This document shows, piece after piece, positions 46,224 through 56,338 of a stretch of DNA of 64,000 nt (position 1 is its first letter; every line of letters starts with the position of its first letter). The stretch lies in assembly GCF_000143685.1 (NCBI RefSeq), contig NC_014328.1:1364001-1428000 (forward strand), given 5' to 3'. Under the pieces are notes generated by a model. It saw only the letters and a list, made by a program, of their open reading frames with translations. It was not told the DNA's origin and searched no databases. Made by a program: the position numbers and the translations under genes. The DNA is from Clostridium ljungdahlii DSM 13528 (GTDB lineage: Bacteria; Bacillota; Clostridia; Clostridiales; Clostridiaceae).

Positions 46224-46688
46224 ATGACAAAAAATACTTTTATGGAAAGAATGTCAGCATTAATACAACCTATAGTTAATAATTTAAATTATGAATTATA
46301 CTATTTAGAGTTTAAAAAAGAAGGTAACAATAATTATTTAAGAATATACATAGATAAAAAAGAAGGAAACATATCATTAGAAGATTGTGAAAGTGTAAGT
46401 AGAGCAGTCAGTGATATGTTGGATAAAGAAGATCCTATAAAAGATCCTTATTACCTAGAAGTTTCATCACCAGGTGTAGAGAGAAAGCTATATACGGAAG
46501 AACACTTAAAAAGATACATTGGATATAGCGTACAGGTTAATATATCAGGACTTTTAAAAGGAAAGAAAAAATATGAGGGGGAACTTCTAGATTTTAATTC
46601 AAATGAATTGAAGATAAAATGTGAAGAAGAAGATATCGCTATTCCAAGGGACAAAATTTTAAACGTAAATTTAAAAGGTGATTTTTAG
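46224..46688 (+). CDS. rimP: Ribosome maturation factor RimP
   Basis: 154-aa 30S assembly factor: N-terminal domain with [29 protein letters not shown] and [14 protein letters not shown] near 78-91, and a C-terminal SH3-like domain. GGAGGA precedes the ATG. First gene of the rimP-nusA-ylxR-ylxQ-infB-rbfA operon. Confidence 0.95.
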   Translation: MTKNTFMERMSALIQPIVNNLNYELYYLEFKKEGNNNYLRIYIDKKEGNISLEDCESVSRAVSDMLDKEDPIKDPYYLEVSSPGVERKLYTEEHLKRYIGYSVQVNISGLLKGKKKYEGELLDFNSNELKIKCEEEDIAIPRDKILNVNLKGDF

Positions 46689-46705
46689 GGGAGGTATATT
46701 TTAAA

Positions 46706-47770
46706 ATGAATCAGGAGTTTATAGAGGCCTTAAAAGAAATAGTTAAGGAAAAGGGAATAAGTGAGGATTTACTATTTACTACCATAGAGGATGCATTAGT
46801 AGCTGCGTATAAAAAGAATTATATGGGGCATGGAGCAGGTAGCCAAAATGTTAAGGTTACTATGAATAGAGAAAATGGAGAAATTCATGTGTATTCACAA
46901 AAAAATGTAGTAGAGGAAGTTTGTGATAAATTTGGTGAGATAAGTGTAGAAGATGCTAAAAGCATGGATTCAAGTTATGAGGTAGGTGATATAGCAAACA
47001 TAGAAGTTACACCTAGAAAATTTGGAAGGGTAGCTGCACAGGCTGCAAAACAAGTAGTTATACAGAGGATAAAAGAAGAAGAAAGAAGAATTATATACAG
47101 TGATTTTGCGGAAAAGGAAGACGATATAATAACAGGTACAGTCATAAGAAAAGATAAAAATAATGTACTTATAGATTTAGGAAAGACAGAAGCAGTACTT
47201 GGACCAAATGAGCAGATACCGGGAGAAAAGTATAACTTCAATGACAAACTCAAATTATATATTATTGAAGTAAAGAATACTACAAAGGGAGCTCAAATTG
47301 TAATATCGAGGACTCATCCTGGACTTATAAAGAGATTGTTTGAACTAGAAGTACCTGAGATATTTGATGGAACGGTTGATATAAAGTCCATAGCAAGGGA
47401 AGCTGGTTCTAGAACAAAAATTGCAGTACACTCTAACGATGAAAATGTAGATCCTATGGGAGCTTGTGTAGGACCTAAAGGAGTAAGGGTTCAAAATATA
47501 GTAAACGAGCTAAAAAATGAAAAGATAGATATAATAAAGTGGAGCAAACTTCCAGAAGAGTATATAGCTAATTCACTAAGTCCTGCCAAGGTATTGGATG
47601 TGGATTTAAATGAAGACATTAAATTTGCACAAATTGTAGTAGATGACAATCAGTTATCTCTGGCTATAGGTAAAGAAGGTCAAAATGTAAGATTGGCAGC
47701 AAAGCTTACAGGATGGAAAATAGACATAAAGAGCAAATCACAGGTTGAGACGCAAAATGAAGAAAATTAA
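46706..47770 (+). CDS. nusA: Transcription termination/antitermination factor NusA
   Basis: RNA polymerase-binding factor for pausing, termination and rRNA antitermination. 354 aa: N-terminal domain (about 1-130), S1 domain (about 135-200; ITGTVIRKDKNNVLIDLG), then two KH domains with GACVGPKGVRVQ and the IGKEGQNVRLA loop. It lacks the C-terminal repeats of enterobacterial NusA, as expected in Firmicutes. Confidence 0.97.
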   Translation: MNQEFIEALKEIVKEKGISEDLLFTTIEDALVAAYKKNYMGHGAGSQNVKVTMNRENGEIHVYSQKNVVEEVCDKFGEISVEDAKSMDSSYEVGDIANIEVTPRKFGRVAAQAAKQVVIQRIKEEERRIIYSDFAEKEDDIITGTVIRKDKNNVLIDLGKTEAVLGPNEQIPGEKYNFNDKLKLYIIEVKNTTKGAQIVISRTHPGLIKRLFELEVPEIFDGTVDIKSIAREAGSRTKIAVHSNDENVDPMGACVGPKGVRVQNIVNELKNEKIDIIKWSKLPEEYIANSLSPAKVLDVDLNEDIKFAQIVVDDNQLSLAIGKEGQNVRLAAKLTGWKIDIKSKSQVETQNEEN

Positions 47771-47787
47771 TTAAGGTGGTGTTTAGA

Positions 47788-48057
47788 ATGAAGCAAAAAA
47801 AAGTACCACAGAGAATGTGTACAGGATGCATGGAAATGAAACCAAAAAAAGAACTCATACGAATAGTAAAAAGCAAAGAGGGAGAAGTTTCTGTAGACCC
47901 TACAGGAAAGAAAAATGGTAGGGGAGCTTATGTATGCAAAAATGTGGAATGTTTGGAGAAAGCTTTTAAGAACAAAAGGCTCCAGAAAAATCTTGAAATT
48001 CAGATAGACGAAACCTTATACCAAAGTTTAAAGGAACAGATAGAAAATGGTAGATAA
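47788..48057 (+). CDS. ylxR: YlxR family RNA-binding protein (DUF448, RnpM-like)
   Basis: 89-aa basic protein starting KQKKVPQRMCTGCMEMKPKKELIRIV, with GRGAYVC near 48. In Bacillus the protein binds RNase P RNA and modulates the enzyme. ATG at 47788 fits the AAGGTGGTG SD; the in-frame GTG at 47776 is inside it. Overlaps ylxQ by 11 bases. Confidence 0.92.
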   Translation: MKQKKVPQRMCTGCMEMKPKKELIRIVKSKEGEVSVDPTGKKNGRGAYVCKNVECLEKAFKNKRLQKNLEIQIDETLYQSLKEQIENGR

Positions 48058-48364
48058 ATTTCTTCAGTTTATGGGATTAATAAAGCGTGCAGGAAAACTT
48101 TTAGAGGGATATAATAAATGTGAAGAAGCAATCAGGAGGAATAGAGTGCATTTTGTGATAATGTCTCAAGATGTTTCTAAAAATACATGGGAAAAATTTT
48201 TAAACTACAATAATAAATATAAAGTACCAGTTGTAAAGACAATATATACTGGAGAAGAAATTGGAAATGCAATTGGATCAAGTGAAATAAAAGTTGTAGG
48301 GGTTACAGATAAAAACATGGGTAAGGCACTAATGAATTTATTGAAGAAAAATGAGAAACTTTAG
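48047..48364 (+). CDS. ylxQ: L7Ae-family ribosomal/kink-turn protein YlxQ
   Basis: 105-aa L7Ae/L30e-fold protein expected to bind kink-turn [25 protein letters not shown] (8-29), [12 protein letters not shown] near 38-49 and [14 protein letters not shown] near the end. Starts within ylxR, so translationally coupled. Confidence 0.92.
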   Translation: MVDKFLQFMGLIKRAGKLLEGYNKCEEAIRRNRVHFVIMSQDVSKNTWEKFLNYNNKYKVPVVKTIYTGEEIGNAIGSSEIKVVGVTDKNMGKALMNLLKKNEKL

Positions 48365-48381
48365 TTTCGGGGGTGTATAAT

Positions 48382-50484
48382 TTGTCAAAAATAAGAATAT
48401 ATGAATTAGCCAAAGAATTGAATATATCCAGTAAAACATTAATATCCATACTTCTAGATGAGTTTGGAGTAAAAGTGAAAAACCATATGAGTGTAATAGA
48501 AGAGGAAGATGCAGAACTAATTAAAGAGTTCATAGAAGAAAATGAAAGCAGCGAAGACGGAGAAGAGAGCATAGAGGATAAATACAAAAATTTAGTGCAG
48601 GAGAATTCTCCAAAAGTTAAAAAGAAAACCATAAGTGTTAAAAATAATACTAAGAGTAAAAGCACTCAAGGAAAGAAAGAATCAAAGGACGGAGAGTTAC
48701 AAGAAACTGAAAGAGCTGAAATAGAAATGGAAGATACTATAACTGTAAAAGAGTTTTCTGAAAAAATAGGTAAGCCATCTACAGAAGTTATTAAACAACT
48801 TATATTTATGGGAGTAATGGCAGCTATAAATCAAGAAATAGACTTTAATACAGCTGAAAAACTAGGAGAAAAGTTTGATGTAACTGTACTTCGAAAAGAA
48901 GAAGACATTAATAAGGAAGCGGTAGAACAAGAAGTAGAACAGGAAGATGCTGAGGATGATGATCCTAATTCAGAAAAAAGACCGCCAGTTATAACTGTTA
49001 TGGGACACGTTGACCATGGTAAGACTTCTCTTTTAGATGCCATAAGGAAATCAAAGGTAACTGAGACGGAAGCTGGAGGTATAACCCAGCACATAGGTGC
49101 TTATACTGTTAATATAAATGGAGAAAAGATAACCTTCTTAGATACCCCTGGACATGAAGCTTTTACTGCCATGAGAGCAAGAGGAGCTCAAATTACAGAT
49201 ATAGTTATTTTAGTTGTAGCTGCGGATGATGGAATAATGCCGCAAACTGCAGAAGCAATAAATCACTGTAAAGCTGCAAATGTACCTATAGTAGTAGCTA
49301 TAAATAAAATAGATAGACCAGGAGCCAATGTAGATAAAGTTAAACAGGAACTGTCAGATTATGGATTAATATCAGAGGACTGGGGTGGAGATACTATATG
49401 TGTACCAGTGTCTGCTCATACTAAAGAAGGTATTGATAGTTTACTTGAAATGGTACTTTTAACTGCTGAAATGCAGGAAATTAAGGCAAATCCTCATAGA
49501 AATGCAAAGGGAACAGTAATAGAAGCAAAATTGGATAAAGGAAGAGGAGCAGTTGCTACACTTCTTGTCCAAAATGGAACTCTTCATGTTGGGGATTCTA
49601 TAATAGTCGGAAGTACTTATGGTAGAATTAGAGCTATGTTTGATGATAAGGGAAAGAAAATTAAAGTTGCAGGACCATCAATACCAGTAGAGATACTTGG
49701 ATTGTCAGAAGTGCCTGCAGCAGGAGATAGATTCCATCAAGTTAAAGATGAAAAGACTGCAAGGGATATAGCAGCAAAGAGAAAACAAAAGGTAAGAGAG
49801 GAATATCTACAGTCCGCTCATAAAGTTTCTCTGGAAGATCTTTATAATCAAATAAAAGAGGGAAAAGTAAAGGAACTTAACATAATAGTTAAGGCAGACG
49901 TACAGGGATCTATAGAAGCATTAAAACAATCTCTTCAAAAATTATCAAATGAAGAAGTTAAGGTAAGGGTACTTCATGGAGCAGTTGGTGCTATAACAGA
50001 AACAGATGTCACATTAGCATCTGCATCAAATGCTATAATAATAGGATTTAATGTTAGACCTGATAGTAATGCTCAGGCAGCAGCAGAAAAAGAATCAGTT
50101 GATATAAAAACTTATAGAGTTATATATAATGCAATAGAAGATATAAAGGCTGCTATGGTTGGTATGCTTGAACCTGATTATAAAGAAGTTGTGCTCGGAA
50201 AAGCTCAAATCAGGCAGACTTATAAAATATCTAATGTAGGAACAATTGCAGGATGTTATGTACAGGAAGGAAAAATAGTTAGAAACTCCCAGGTAAGGAT
50301 AATAAGAGATGGTATAGTTATATTTGAATCTGAGCTTGCTTCCCTAAAGAGATTTAAAGATGATGTAAAGGAAGTAGCAGAAGGATATGAATGCGGACTT
50401 TCTATTGATAAGTTCAATGACATAAAAGATGGAGACATAGTTGAGGCCTATACCATGGAGGAAATTAAGAAAAAAGAGTTATAA
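48382..50484 (+). CDS. infB: Translation initiation factor IF-2
   Basis: GTPase that brings fMet-tRNA to the ribosome. 700 aa: N-terminal IF2 domain ([19 protein letters not shown]), an acidic linker (about 50-120), a second N domain, G1 GHVDHGKTS (208-216), DTPGHE, NKID near 308, and the C-terminal tRNA-binding domain. TTG at 48382 is chosen: GGGGGTG gives 6-7 nt spacing, whereas the in-frame GTG at 48373 is part of the SD. Confidence 0.96.
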   Translation: MSKIRIYELAKELNISSKTLISILLDEFGVKVKNHMSVIEEEDAELIKEFIEENESSEDGEESIEDKYKNLVQENSPKVKKKTISVKNNTKSKSTQGKKESKDGELQETERAEIEMEDTITVKEFSEKIGKPSTEVIKQLIFMGVMAAINQEIDFNTAEKLGEKFDVTVLRKEEDINKEAVEQEVEQEDAEDDDPNSEKRPPVITVMGHVDHGKTSLLDAIRKSKVTETEAGGITQHIGAYTVNINGEKITFLDTPGHEAFTAMRARGAQITDIVILVVAADDGIMPQTAEAINHCKAANVPIVVAINKIDRPGANVDKVKQELSDYGLISEDWGGDTICVPVSAHTKEGIDSLLEMVLLTAEMQEIKANPHRNAKGTVIEAKLDKGRGAVATLLVQNGTLHVGDSIIVGSTYGRIRAMFDDKGKKIKVAGPSIPVEILGLSEVPAAGDRFHQVKDEKTARDIAAKRKQKVREEYLQSAHKVSLEDLYNQIKEGKVKELNIIVKADVQGSIEALKQSLQKLSNEEVKVRVLHGAVGAITETDVTLASASNAIIIGFNVRPDSNAQAAAEKESVDIKTYRVIYNAIEDIKAAMVGMLEPDYKEVVLGKAQIRQTYKISNVGTIAGCYVQEGKIVRNSQVRIIRDGIVIFESELASLKRFKDDVKEVAEGYECGLSIDKFNDIKDGDIVEAYTMEEIKKKEL

Positions 50485-50502
50485 ATAGTGAGGTGGTAGT
50501 TT

Positions 50503-50868
50503 ATGACTAACTACAGAAGTGGAAGAATAAATGAAGAAATGAAAAAGGAAATAAGCAATATAATTAGAAGTGATATCAAGGATCCTAGAGTTACTGCTAT
50601 GGTAAGTGTTACTAAGGTTGATGTTACAAAAGATCAAAAATATGCAAAAGTATATGTGAGCGTTTATGGTGAAGGCAAATCAAAGGAAGATACTTTTGAG
50701 GCACTTAGAAATTCAGCAGGTTTTATAAGGAGAGAAGTTGGGCATAGAGTAAAACTTAGAAATACTCCAGAAATAATTATAGAACAGGACAATACTATAG
50801 AATATGGCATGCATATAGATAAAATTCTCCAAGAGATAAAGGAGAATAAGAAAAATGATAATGAATGA
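50503..50868 (+). CDS. rbfA: Ribosome-binding factor A
   Basis: 121-aa single KH-like protein for 16S 5' maturation and cold adaptation: YRSGRINEEMKKEISNII, DPRVTAMVSVTKVDVTKD and RREVGHRVKLRNTPEIII. GAGGTGG precedes the ATG. Overlaps nrnA by 14 bases. Confidence 0.96.
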   Translation: MTNYRSGRINEEMKKEISNIIRSDIKDPRVTAMVSVTKVDVTKDQKYAKVYVSVYGEGKSKEDTFEALRNSAGFIRREVGHRVKLRNTPEIIIEQDNTIEYGMHIDKILQEIKENKKNDNE

Positions 50869-51817
50869 TATTATAAGTGAGATAAGAAGAAGTAATAAAA
50901 TTGCAATTACTTTTCATTCTTCTCCAGATGGTGATTCTATAGGAAGTTCTTTAGCCCTATTTCAAGGCATGAGAAAATTGGGAAAGGAAGTTGAAATACT
51001 CTCAAAGGAAAAAATTCCGGAGAGTTTCAGCTTTTTACCCTGTAGTGAAAATATAAATGGCAAAAAGTTTGAGGTGGACCCTGAAGTAGAATGTGTTATA
51101 GTGCTTGATTGCGGAGATGTAAAAAGAATAAATGCAGATTTGAAATTTGAGCAAGGAAGCTATACTGTAATAAATATAGACCACCATCTAACAAATGAGT
51201 TATATGGAAATTTAAATTATGTGGATACTAATGCAGCTGCTGTATCTGAAATAGTATATCAGTTATTAAAACTTATGGATGTTGAACTGGATAAAAATAT
51301 AGCTCAGTGTCTTTACACTTCAATAATAACAGACAGCGGATCCTTTAGATATCCCTCAACTACTTGTGTAACCCATACTATAGCAGGAGATTTGATAAAT
51401 ACAGGTATTGATTTTAGTGAAATTCACAGGATAATTTTCGAAAACAAGAAGTTTAATAGAATAAAACTTTATGGAAAAGCAATTGAGAGTATGGAGCTTA
51501 TAGGAGACAGTATCTGTGTAATAAGTATCACTAAAGATATGCTATCTGGGGTTGGCATAGAAAGAGATACAGACACTTCAGATATTGTAAATATAGGCAT
51601 GAAGGTGAATACTGTAGAAGTTGGAATTTTGTTAAAGGAAGTAGAAGATAAGATAAAAGTAAGTTTGAGGTCTAAATCAAAGGTAGATGTAAGAAAGATA
51701 GCAGAAAAATTCAATGGCGGAGGACATGTAAGAGCAAGTGGTCTTGCAGTTAGTGATAAATCTATAGATGAAGTAAAAGATATGATATTAAAAGAGGTTG
51801 AGAAAGAACTGATATGA
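50855..51817 (+). CDS. nrnA: DHH-family oligoribonuclease / pAp phosphatase NrnA
   Basis: Degrades nano-RNA and pAp. 320 aa: HSSPDGDSIGS (21-31), IVLDCGD near 82-88, DHH at 109-111 and the DHHA1 GGGHVRASG near 288. AAAGGAG (50838-50844) is 10 nt before ATG 50855. Conserved between rbfA and truB, which it overlaps by 4 bases (ATGA). Confidence 0.95.
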   Translation: MIMNDIISEIRRSNKIAITFHSSPDGDSIGSSLALFQGMRKLGKEVEILSKEKIPESFSFLPCSENINGKKFEVDPEVECVIVLDCGDVKRINADLKFEQGSYTVINIDHHLTNELYGNLNYVDTNAAAVSEIVYQLLKLMDVELDKNIAQCLYTSIITDSGSFRYPSTTCVTHTIAGDLINTGIDFSEIHRIIFENKKFNRIKLYGKAIESMELIGDSICVISITKDMLSGVGIERDTDTSDIVNIGMKVNTVEVGILLKEVEDKIKVSLRSKSKVDVRKIAEKFNGGGHVRASGLAVSDKSIDEVKDMILKEVEKELI

Positions 51818-52695
51818 TTGATGGAATTTTAAACATAAATAAACCTGTTGGAATGACTTCCTTTGATGTAGTTAAGAAAATTAGATCAATATCAGGTAAT
51901 AAAAAAGTTGGCCACACAGGTACTCTTGACCCTATTGCATCAGGAGTACTTCCTATTTGTATAGGTGGTGCCACAAAATTTGCAGATTATATAATGAAAA
52001 GCCATAAAATTTATCTAGCTGAGTTGAAGCTTGGAGTTAATACGGATACCTATGATAGGGAAGGAACTATAGTAGGTACTTCAGAAGTTAAGCTTGATGA
52101 AAAAAGTGTAAGAGATACAATTTTAAGTTTTCAGGGGGAAATAGAACAACTTCCACCTATGTATTCAGCAATTAAGATTAATGGAAAAAAGCTTTATGAT
52201 TTAGCAAGACAAGGTATAGAAATAGAGAGAAATAAAAGAAAAATCAACATATATTCTATAGAAATTATTAATATAGAATTACCTTATGTAGTGTTTCAAG
52301 TTAAGTGTTCTAAAGGAACTTATATAAGAAGTTTATGCCATGATATTGGCGAAAAATTAAATTGTGGTGGCATAATGTGGAACCTAAAGAGAATGGCTAC
52401 GGGAAATTTTAATATTTCAAATTCTATTTTACTAGAGGACCTGCAGAAAGATATCATATCAAAATACATTATTCCAGTAGATAAAGCACTAGAAGAATAT
52501 CCTAAGGTTATAGTTCAGGATAAATATTTAAAACACGTTTTAAATGGTATCACAATAAAAGACAAAGAGTTTATAGATAAAATTCAAGAAGGTAAAATCT
52601 ATAGGGTATATATACATGAAAATAAATTTATAGGTATTGGAAGTAGGGGAACTTTTGGATTTAAGATGGTAAAATTATTCGTTAGAGGTAACTAG
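51814..52695 (+). CDS. truB: tRNA pseudouridine(55) synthase TruB
   Basis: Makes pseudouridine 55 in the T loop. 293 aa: NINKPVGMTSFDVV, catalytic Asp39 in GHTGTLDPIASGVLPI, the QLPPMYSAIKINGKKLYDLAR segment and KGTYIRSLCHDIG. C-terminal PUA-like domain. Coupled to nrnA by an ATGA overlap. Confidence 0.97.
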   Translation: MIDGILNINKPVGMTSFDVVKKIRSISGNKKVGHTGTLDPIASGVLPICIGGATKFADYIMKSHKIYLAELKLGVNTDTYDREGTIVGTSEVKLDEKSVRDTILSFQGEIEQLPPMYSAIKINGKKLYDLARQGIEIERNKRKINIYSIEIINIELPYVVFQVKCSKGTYIRSLCHDIGEKLNCGGIMWNLKRMATGNFNISNSILLEDLQKDIISKYIIPVDKALEEYPKVIVQDKYLKHVLNGITIKDKEFIDKIQEGKIYRVYIHENKFIGIGSRGTFGFKMVKLFVRGN

Positions 52696-52697
52696 TT

Positions 52698-53636
52698 ATG
52701 ATAATAATGGAAGATAATTTTAAAAAACATTTTACGAAAAGTACATATATTGCTTTAGGAAGCTTTGACGGACTTCATTTAGGACATATAAACCTTATAA
52801 ATAAAACTGTTAAACTTGCAAGAAATAACAAGGCAAACAGCATGGTGTTTACCTTTAAAAATCATCCACTTTCTATAATAAACCCTGAGGTATCTCCTAA
52901 AATTTTAATGAATAATGAATCGAAAATAAATGTATTGAAAGATGCTGGTTTAGACATAATAAATATGGCTAACTTTAATGAAGAATTTATGAAAATATGT
53001 CCTGAGGATTTTGTTATTCATCTTTTAAACAATTATAGAGCTAAAGGACTCATAGTTGGTTTTAACTATAGATTTGGGTATAAGAACTTGGGGGATGTAA
53101 GTTTACTCAAAAAAATGAGCAAGATACATAAGTTTTCTTTAAATGTTATAGATTCAGTAAAATATAAAGGACAGGTAGTTAGTAGTTCGATAATAAGAAC
53201 TATTATATCCGATGAAGGGGATATAAAAAAAGCGAATAAACTTTTGACAAGACCTTTTATGCTGCAGGGCGAGGTAATACACGGTAAACAACTAGGAAGA
53301 AAATTGGGATTTCCAACTGTAAACCTTGACTATGATAAGAGGTTTGTTATACCTAAAGGTGGTGTATATTACACTATAGTTGAATGCAATAATGATTTGT
53401 TTAAAGGTATAACAAATGTAGGTTATAATCCGACTACCTGTGACAATAAGCTGAGCATTGAAACACATATACTTAATTTTAATGAAAACATGTATGATAA
53501 GAATATAAAGATATATTTTATTGAGAGAATTAGGGATGAATCAAAATTTGGCAGTTTAACAGAACTGGCAGATCAGTTAAAAAAAGATAAGATGTATGCA
53601 AGTAAGAAAAGAATAGAAATTAATTTAAAAAATTAA
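52698..53636 (+). CDS. ribF: Bifunctional riboflavin kinase / FAD synthetase
   Basis: Makes FMN and FAD. 312 aa: N-terminal adenylyltransferase with ALGSFDGLHLGHINLI (HxGH-type), VGFNYRFGYKNLGD and SSSIIRTII; C-terminal riboflavin kinase with HGKQLGRKLGFPTVNLDYD and GITNVGYNPTT. AGAGG is 9 nt before ATG 52698. Last gene of the operon; rpsO has its own promoter. Confidence 0.96.
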   Translation: MIIMEDNFKKHFTKSTYIALGSFDGLHLGHINLINKTVKLARNNKANSMVFTFKNHPLSIINPEVSPKILMNNESKINVLKDAGLDIINMANFNEEFMKICPEDFVIHLLNNYRAKGLIVGFNYRFGYKNLGDVSLLKKMSKIHKFSLNVIDSVKYKGQVVSSSIIRTIISDEGDIKKANKLLTRPFMLQGEVIHGKQLGRKLGFPTVNLDYDKRFVIPKGGVYYTIVECNNDLFKGITNVGYNPTTCDNKLSIETHILNFNENMYDKNIKIYFIERIRDESKFGSLTELADQLKKDKMYASKKRIEINLKN

Positions 53637-53665
53637 TTTACAATAACGACTTTATTTGCTATAAT
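53637..53665 (+). promoter_or_regulatory. Extended -10 promoter for rpsO
   Basis: TTTACA (53637-53642), 17-bp spacer, TATAAT (53660-53665) with TGC before it. Adjacent to the ribF stop codon. Confidence 0.78.
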
Positions 53666-53673
53666 TACAATCG

Positions 53674-53733
53674 TGATCCGTATGCTAAGAATTCCGAATT
53701 GCCGACGACATTCTTGGAATATAGGGGATTAAC
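53674..53733 (+). promoter_or_regulatory. rpsO leader, two nested helices (candidate S15 autoregulation)
   Basis: Outer helix TGATCC (53674-53679) with GGATTA (53726-53731); inner helix CTAAGAAT (53685-53692) with ATTCTTGG (53710-53717). The outer helix ends about 7 nt before the rpsO SD (TGGAGG), so folding could affect ribosome access. Confidence 0.5.
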
Positions 53734-53751
53734 AATTGGAGGTGTAACAAA

Positions 53752-54015
53752 ATGGAAAAGGCATTAAAAGAAGAAATAATGAAGAAATATGCAAGACATG
53801 AAGGAGACACAGGCTCACCAGAAGTTCAGATAGCATTACTTACTGAGAGAATTAATCATTTAAATGATCATTTAAAGATCCATAAGAAAGATCATCACTC
53901 AAGAAGAGGTCTTTTAATGATGGTTGGTAAGAGAAGAGGTCTTCTTAACTATTTAATTAAGCAAGATATTGAAAGATACCGTGCTATTATTAAAGCGTTG
54001 AATTTAAGGAAATAA
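53752..54015 (+). CDS. rpsO: 30S ribosomal protein S15
   Basis: 87-aa S15 that binds the central domain of 16S r[28 protein letters not shown] and [30 protein letters not shown] precedes the ATG. Followed by a terminator and pnp, the conserved order. Confidence 0.97.
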   Translation: MEKALKEEIMKKYARHEGDTGSPEVQIALLTERINHLNDHLKIHKKDHHSRRGLLMMVGKRRGLLNYLIKQDIERYRAIIKALNLRK

Positions 54016-54020
54016 TCTTT

Positions 54021-54050
54021 AGAGCGGCTGTAACCGCTCTATTATTTTAA
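54021..54050 (+). terminator. Terminator between rpsO and pnp
   Basis: AGAGCGG (54021-54027) and CCGCTCT (54034-54040), 6-nt loop, then ATTATTTT. The T-run is interrupted, so some read-through is likely. Confidence 0.75.
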
Positions 54051-54086
54051 CAAAATTGTAACCTATTGAGAGGAGGTATGTTTTTT

Positions 54087-56231
54087 ATGAGTGAAATAAT
54101 TCAAACTACTGTTGCTGGAAGAACTTTGAAAGTTGATTATGGTAAAATAGGAAAACTTTCTAATTGTGCTTTTTTTATAAGTTATGGCGATACGGTAGTT
54201 TTAATCAATGCTAATGCTTCAGATAAACCTAGAGAAGGAGTGGACTTTTTTCCTTTAAGCATAGAATATGAGGAAAGGTTGTATTCTGTTGGAAAAATAC
54301 CTGGAGGTTTTATAAAGAGGGAAGGAAAGCCTTCTGAAAAGGCTATATTACATGCCAGGGCAATAGATAGACCTCTTAGACCACTGTTTCCGAAAGGATA
54401 CAGAAATGATGTTCAAGTCGTTTGTACGGTAGTATCTGTAGATCAAGATAATGCGCCAGATATATTAGCTATAAATGGAGCATCACTGGCTCTTTGTATG
54501 TCAAGCATTCCTTTTACTACTCCAGTAGGAGCAGTATCTGTAGGACTTGTAGATGGTAAGTTCGTAATAAATCCTGGCTTAGAGGAAAGAAGTAAAAGCA
54601 GTTTAAATCTCACAGTATGTGCTACGGATGAAAGAGTTATGATGGTAGAGGCTGGTGGAGATGAAATACCAGAAGATACCATGTATGATGCTATAATGTT
54701 TGGATTTGAAGAATGTAAGAAGATAGTTGCATTTCAAAAAGAAACTATGAATAAATATGGAAAGCAAAAGGAAGAACCAGAACTCTATAAAGTAGAGGAA
54801 TCCATAGAAGAAGAAGTTAGAAAATTTGCATTTCAAAAAATAAAAGATGCCATGTACATAATGGATAGAGACGAGAGAAATGCAGCTTTAGAAGATGTGG
54901 ATAAAGAATTAAATGAGCAATTTTCAGAGAAGTATCCAGATAATGGACCAGATATAGCAGAGGTAGTATATAAGATTAAGAAAGAAATAGTAAGAAATAT
55001 GATGTTAAACGAACACAGGAGAGTTGATGGAAGGGCTTTTGATGAAATAAGGCCAATAAGTTGTGAGGTTGGTATTCTTCCAAGAACTCATGGAACTGGA
55101 TTGTTTACAAGAGGATTGACCCAGGTAATGACTGTTGCCACCCTTGGTTCTTTAGGTGATGTACAAATACTTGATGGAGTAGGTTCTGAAGAATCAAAGA
55201 GATATATACATCATTATAATTTCCCATCGTACAGTACAGGCGAGACTAGACCTTTAAGAGGACCTGGAAGAAGAGAAATAGGACACGGTGCGTTAGCTGA
55301 GAAAGCTTTAGAACCACTTATACCAAGTGAAGATCAATTCCCATATACTATAAGACTTGTATCAGAGGTATTGAGTTCTAATGGATCTACTTCCCAGGCA
55401 AGTATATGTGGAAGTACACTAGCACTTTTAGATGCAGGAGTTCCTATAAAGAGACCAGCAGCTGGAATAGCCATGGGACTTATAACTAGTGAAGATTTGT
55501 CTAAGGAAGAAATAGTTACTGACATACAAGGAATTGAGGATTTCTTTGGAGACATGGATTTTAAAGTTGGTGGAACAGAAAAAGGTATTACTGCCATTCA
55601 ATTTGATACAAAGATTCATGGATTATCTGAAAACTGTATAAGAGAAACTCTTAATAGAGCAAGGACAGCTAGGTTATTTATATTGGATAAAATTCACAAG
55701 TGTATTCCAGAAGCTAGAGAAGAATTATCAGAGTATGCCCCAAAGACATATACAATGTCCATACCTCCAGATAAAATAAGAGATGTAATAGGAGCTGGCG
55801 GAAAAGTTATCAATAAGATAATAGCAGAAACTGGTGTAAAGATAGACATAAAGGAAGATGGAAAAATATTTGTAATGTCAGAGGACAGTAGTAGTGCTAA
55901 GAAAGCATTAAAGATTATAGAGGATCTTACTAGAGAAGTAAAAGCAGGAGAAATATACTTAGGTAAAGTTACTAAAACAACTAATTTTGGTGCTTTTGTA
56001 GAAATACTTCCAGGAAAAGAAGGATTAGTACACATATCGAAGTTAGACTTTACAAGAGTTAATAAGGTAGAAGATATAGTTTCAGTAGGAGATAAGATAT
56101 TAGTAAAGGTAACAGATATAGATAATCAGGGTAGAATAAATCTCTCCAGAAAAGATGCAATAAAAGATTCTGAGGAAAATAGCACTAAAGAAAATAATTC
56201 CAAAGAAAGCAACTTAAAGCAAAATAAGTAA
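54087..56231 (+). CDS. pnp: Polyribonucleotide nucleotidyltransferase (PNPase)
   Basis: Phosphorolytic 3'-5' exoribonuclease of the degradosome. 714 aa: two RNase PH domains ([18 protein letters not shown] type near 90; [23 protein letters not shown] near 380-402), a KH domain ([19 protein letters not shown]) and a C-terminal S1 domain ([21 protein letters not shown]), ending in an Asn/Ser/Lys tail. ATG at 54087 is 10 nt after AGGAGG; ATG 54078 is too close. Confidence 0.96.
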   Translation: MSEIIQTTVAGRTLKVDYGKIGKLSNCAFFISYGDTVVLINANASDKPREGVDFFPLSIEYEERLYSVGKIPGGFIKREGKPSEKAILHARAIDRPLRPLFPKGYRNDVQVVCTVVSVDQDNAPDILAINGASLALCMSSIPFTTPVGAVSVGLVDGKFVINPGLEERSKSSLNLTVCATDERVMMVEAGGDEIPEDTMYDAIMFGFEECKKIVAFQKETMNKYGKQKEEPELYKVEESIEEEVRKFAFQKIKDAMYIMDRDERNAALEDVDKELNEQFSEKYPDNGPDIAEVVYKIKKEIVRNMMLNEHRRVDGRAFDEIRPISCEVGILPRTHGTGLFTRGLTQVMTVATLGSLGDVQILDGVGSEESKRYIHHYNFPSYSTGETRPLRGPGRREIGHGALAEKALEPLIPSEDQFPYTIRLVSEVLSSNGSTSQASICGSTLALLDAGVPIKRPAAGIAMGLITSEDLSKEEIVTDIQGIEDFFGDMDFKVGGTEKGITAIQFDTKIHGLSENCIRETLNRARTARLFILDKIHKCIPEAREELSEYAPKTYTMSIPPDKIRDVIGAGGKVINKIIAETGVKIDIKEDGKIFVMSEDSSSAKKALKIIEDLTREVKAGEIYLGKVTKTTNFGAFVEILPGKEGLVHISKLDFTRVNKVEDIVSVGDKILVKVTDIDNQGRINLSRKDAIKDSEENSTKENNSKESNLKQNK

Positions 56232-56236
56232 TAAAT

Positions 56237-56266
56237 AGAAGGGCTTATATGCCTTTTTATTTTTTA
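56237..56266 (+). terminator. Terminator after pnp
   Basis: AAGGGC and GCCTTT with a TTATAT loop, then TTTATTTTTTA. Confidence 0.72.
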
Positions 56267-56289
56267 AAGATGAAAGGGGTGAAAAACTC

Positions 56290-56307
56290 TTGCAGTATAG
56301 TGTGTAG
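56290..56307 (+). other. Five-codon mini-ORF upstream of the M16 peptidase gene
   Basis: A strong SD AAAGGGGTG (56273-56281) stands 8 nt before TTG at 56290, which opens a five-codon frame ending in TAG. The peptidase ATG at 56339 has only a weak AGGG about 12 nt away. The mini-ORF may be a leader; it is not likely to encode a functional peptide. Confidence 0.3.
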
Positions 56308-56338
56308 GGTTAATATCACTATAGGGCAGTAAAAGCCA

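Noticed and set aside
48303..48665. 120-codon minus-strand frame
   Set aside because: Overlaps infB start region antisense; Ser/Leu-rich composition typical of shadow frames.
56311..56326. T7-promoter-like sequence (TAAT...CACTATAGGG)
   Set aside because: Ten bases match the T7 core but no phage polymerase context exists; taken as coincidence in AT-rich DNA.
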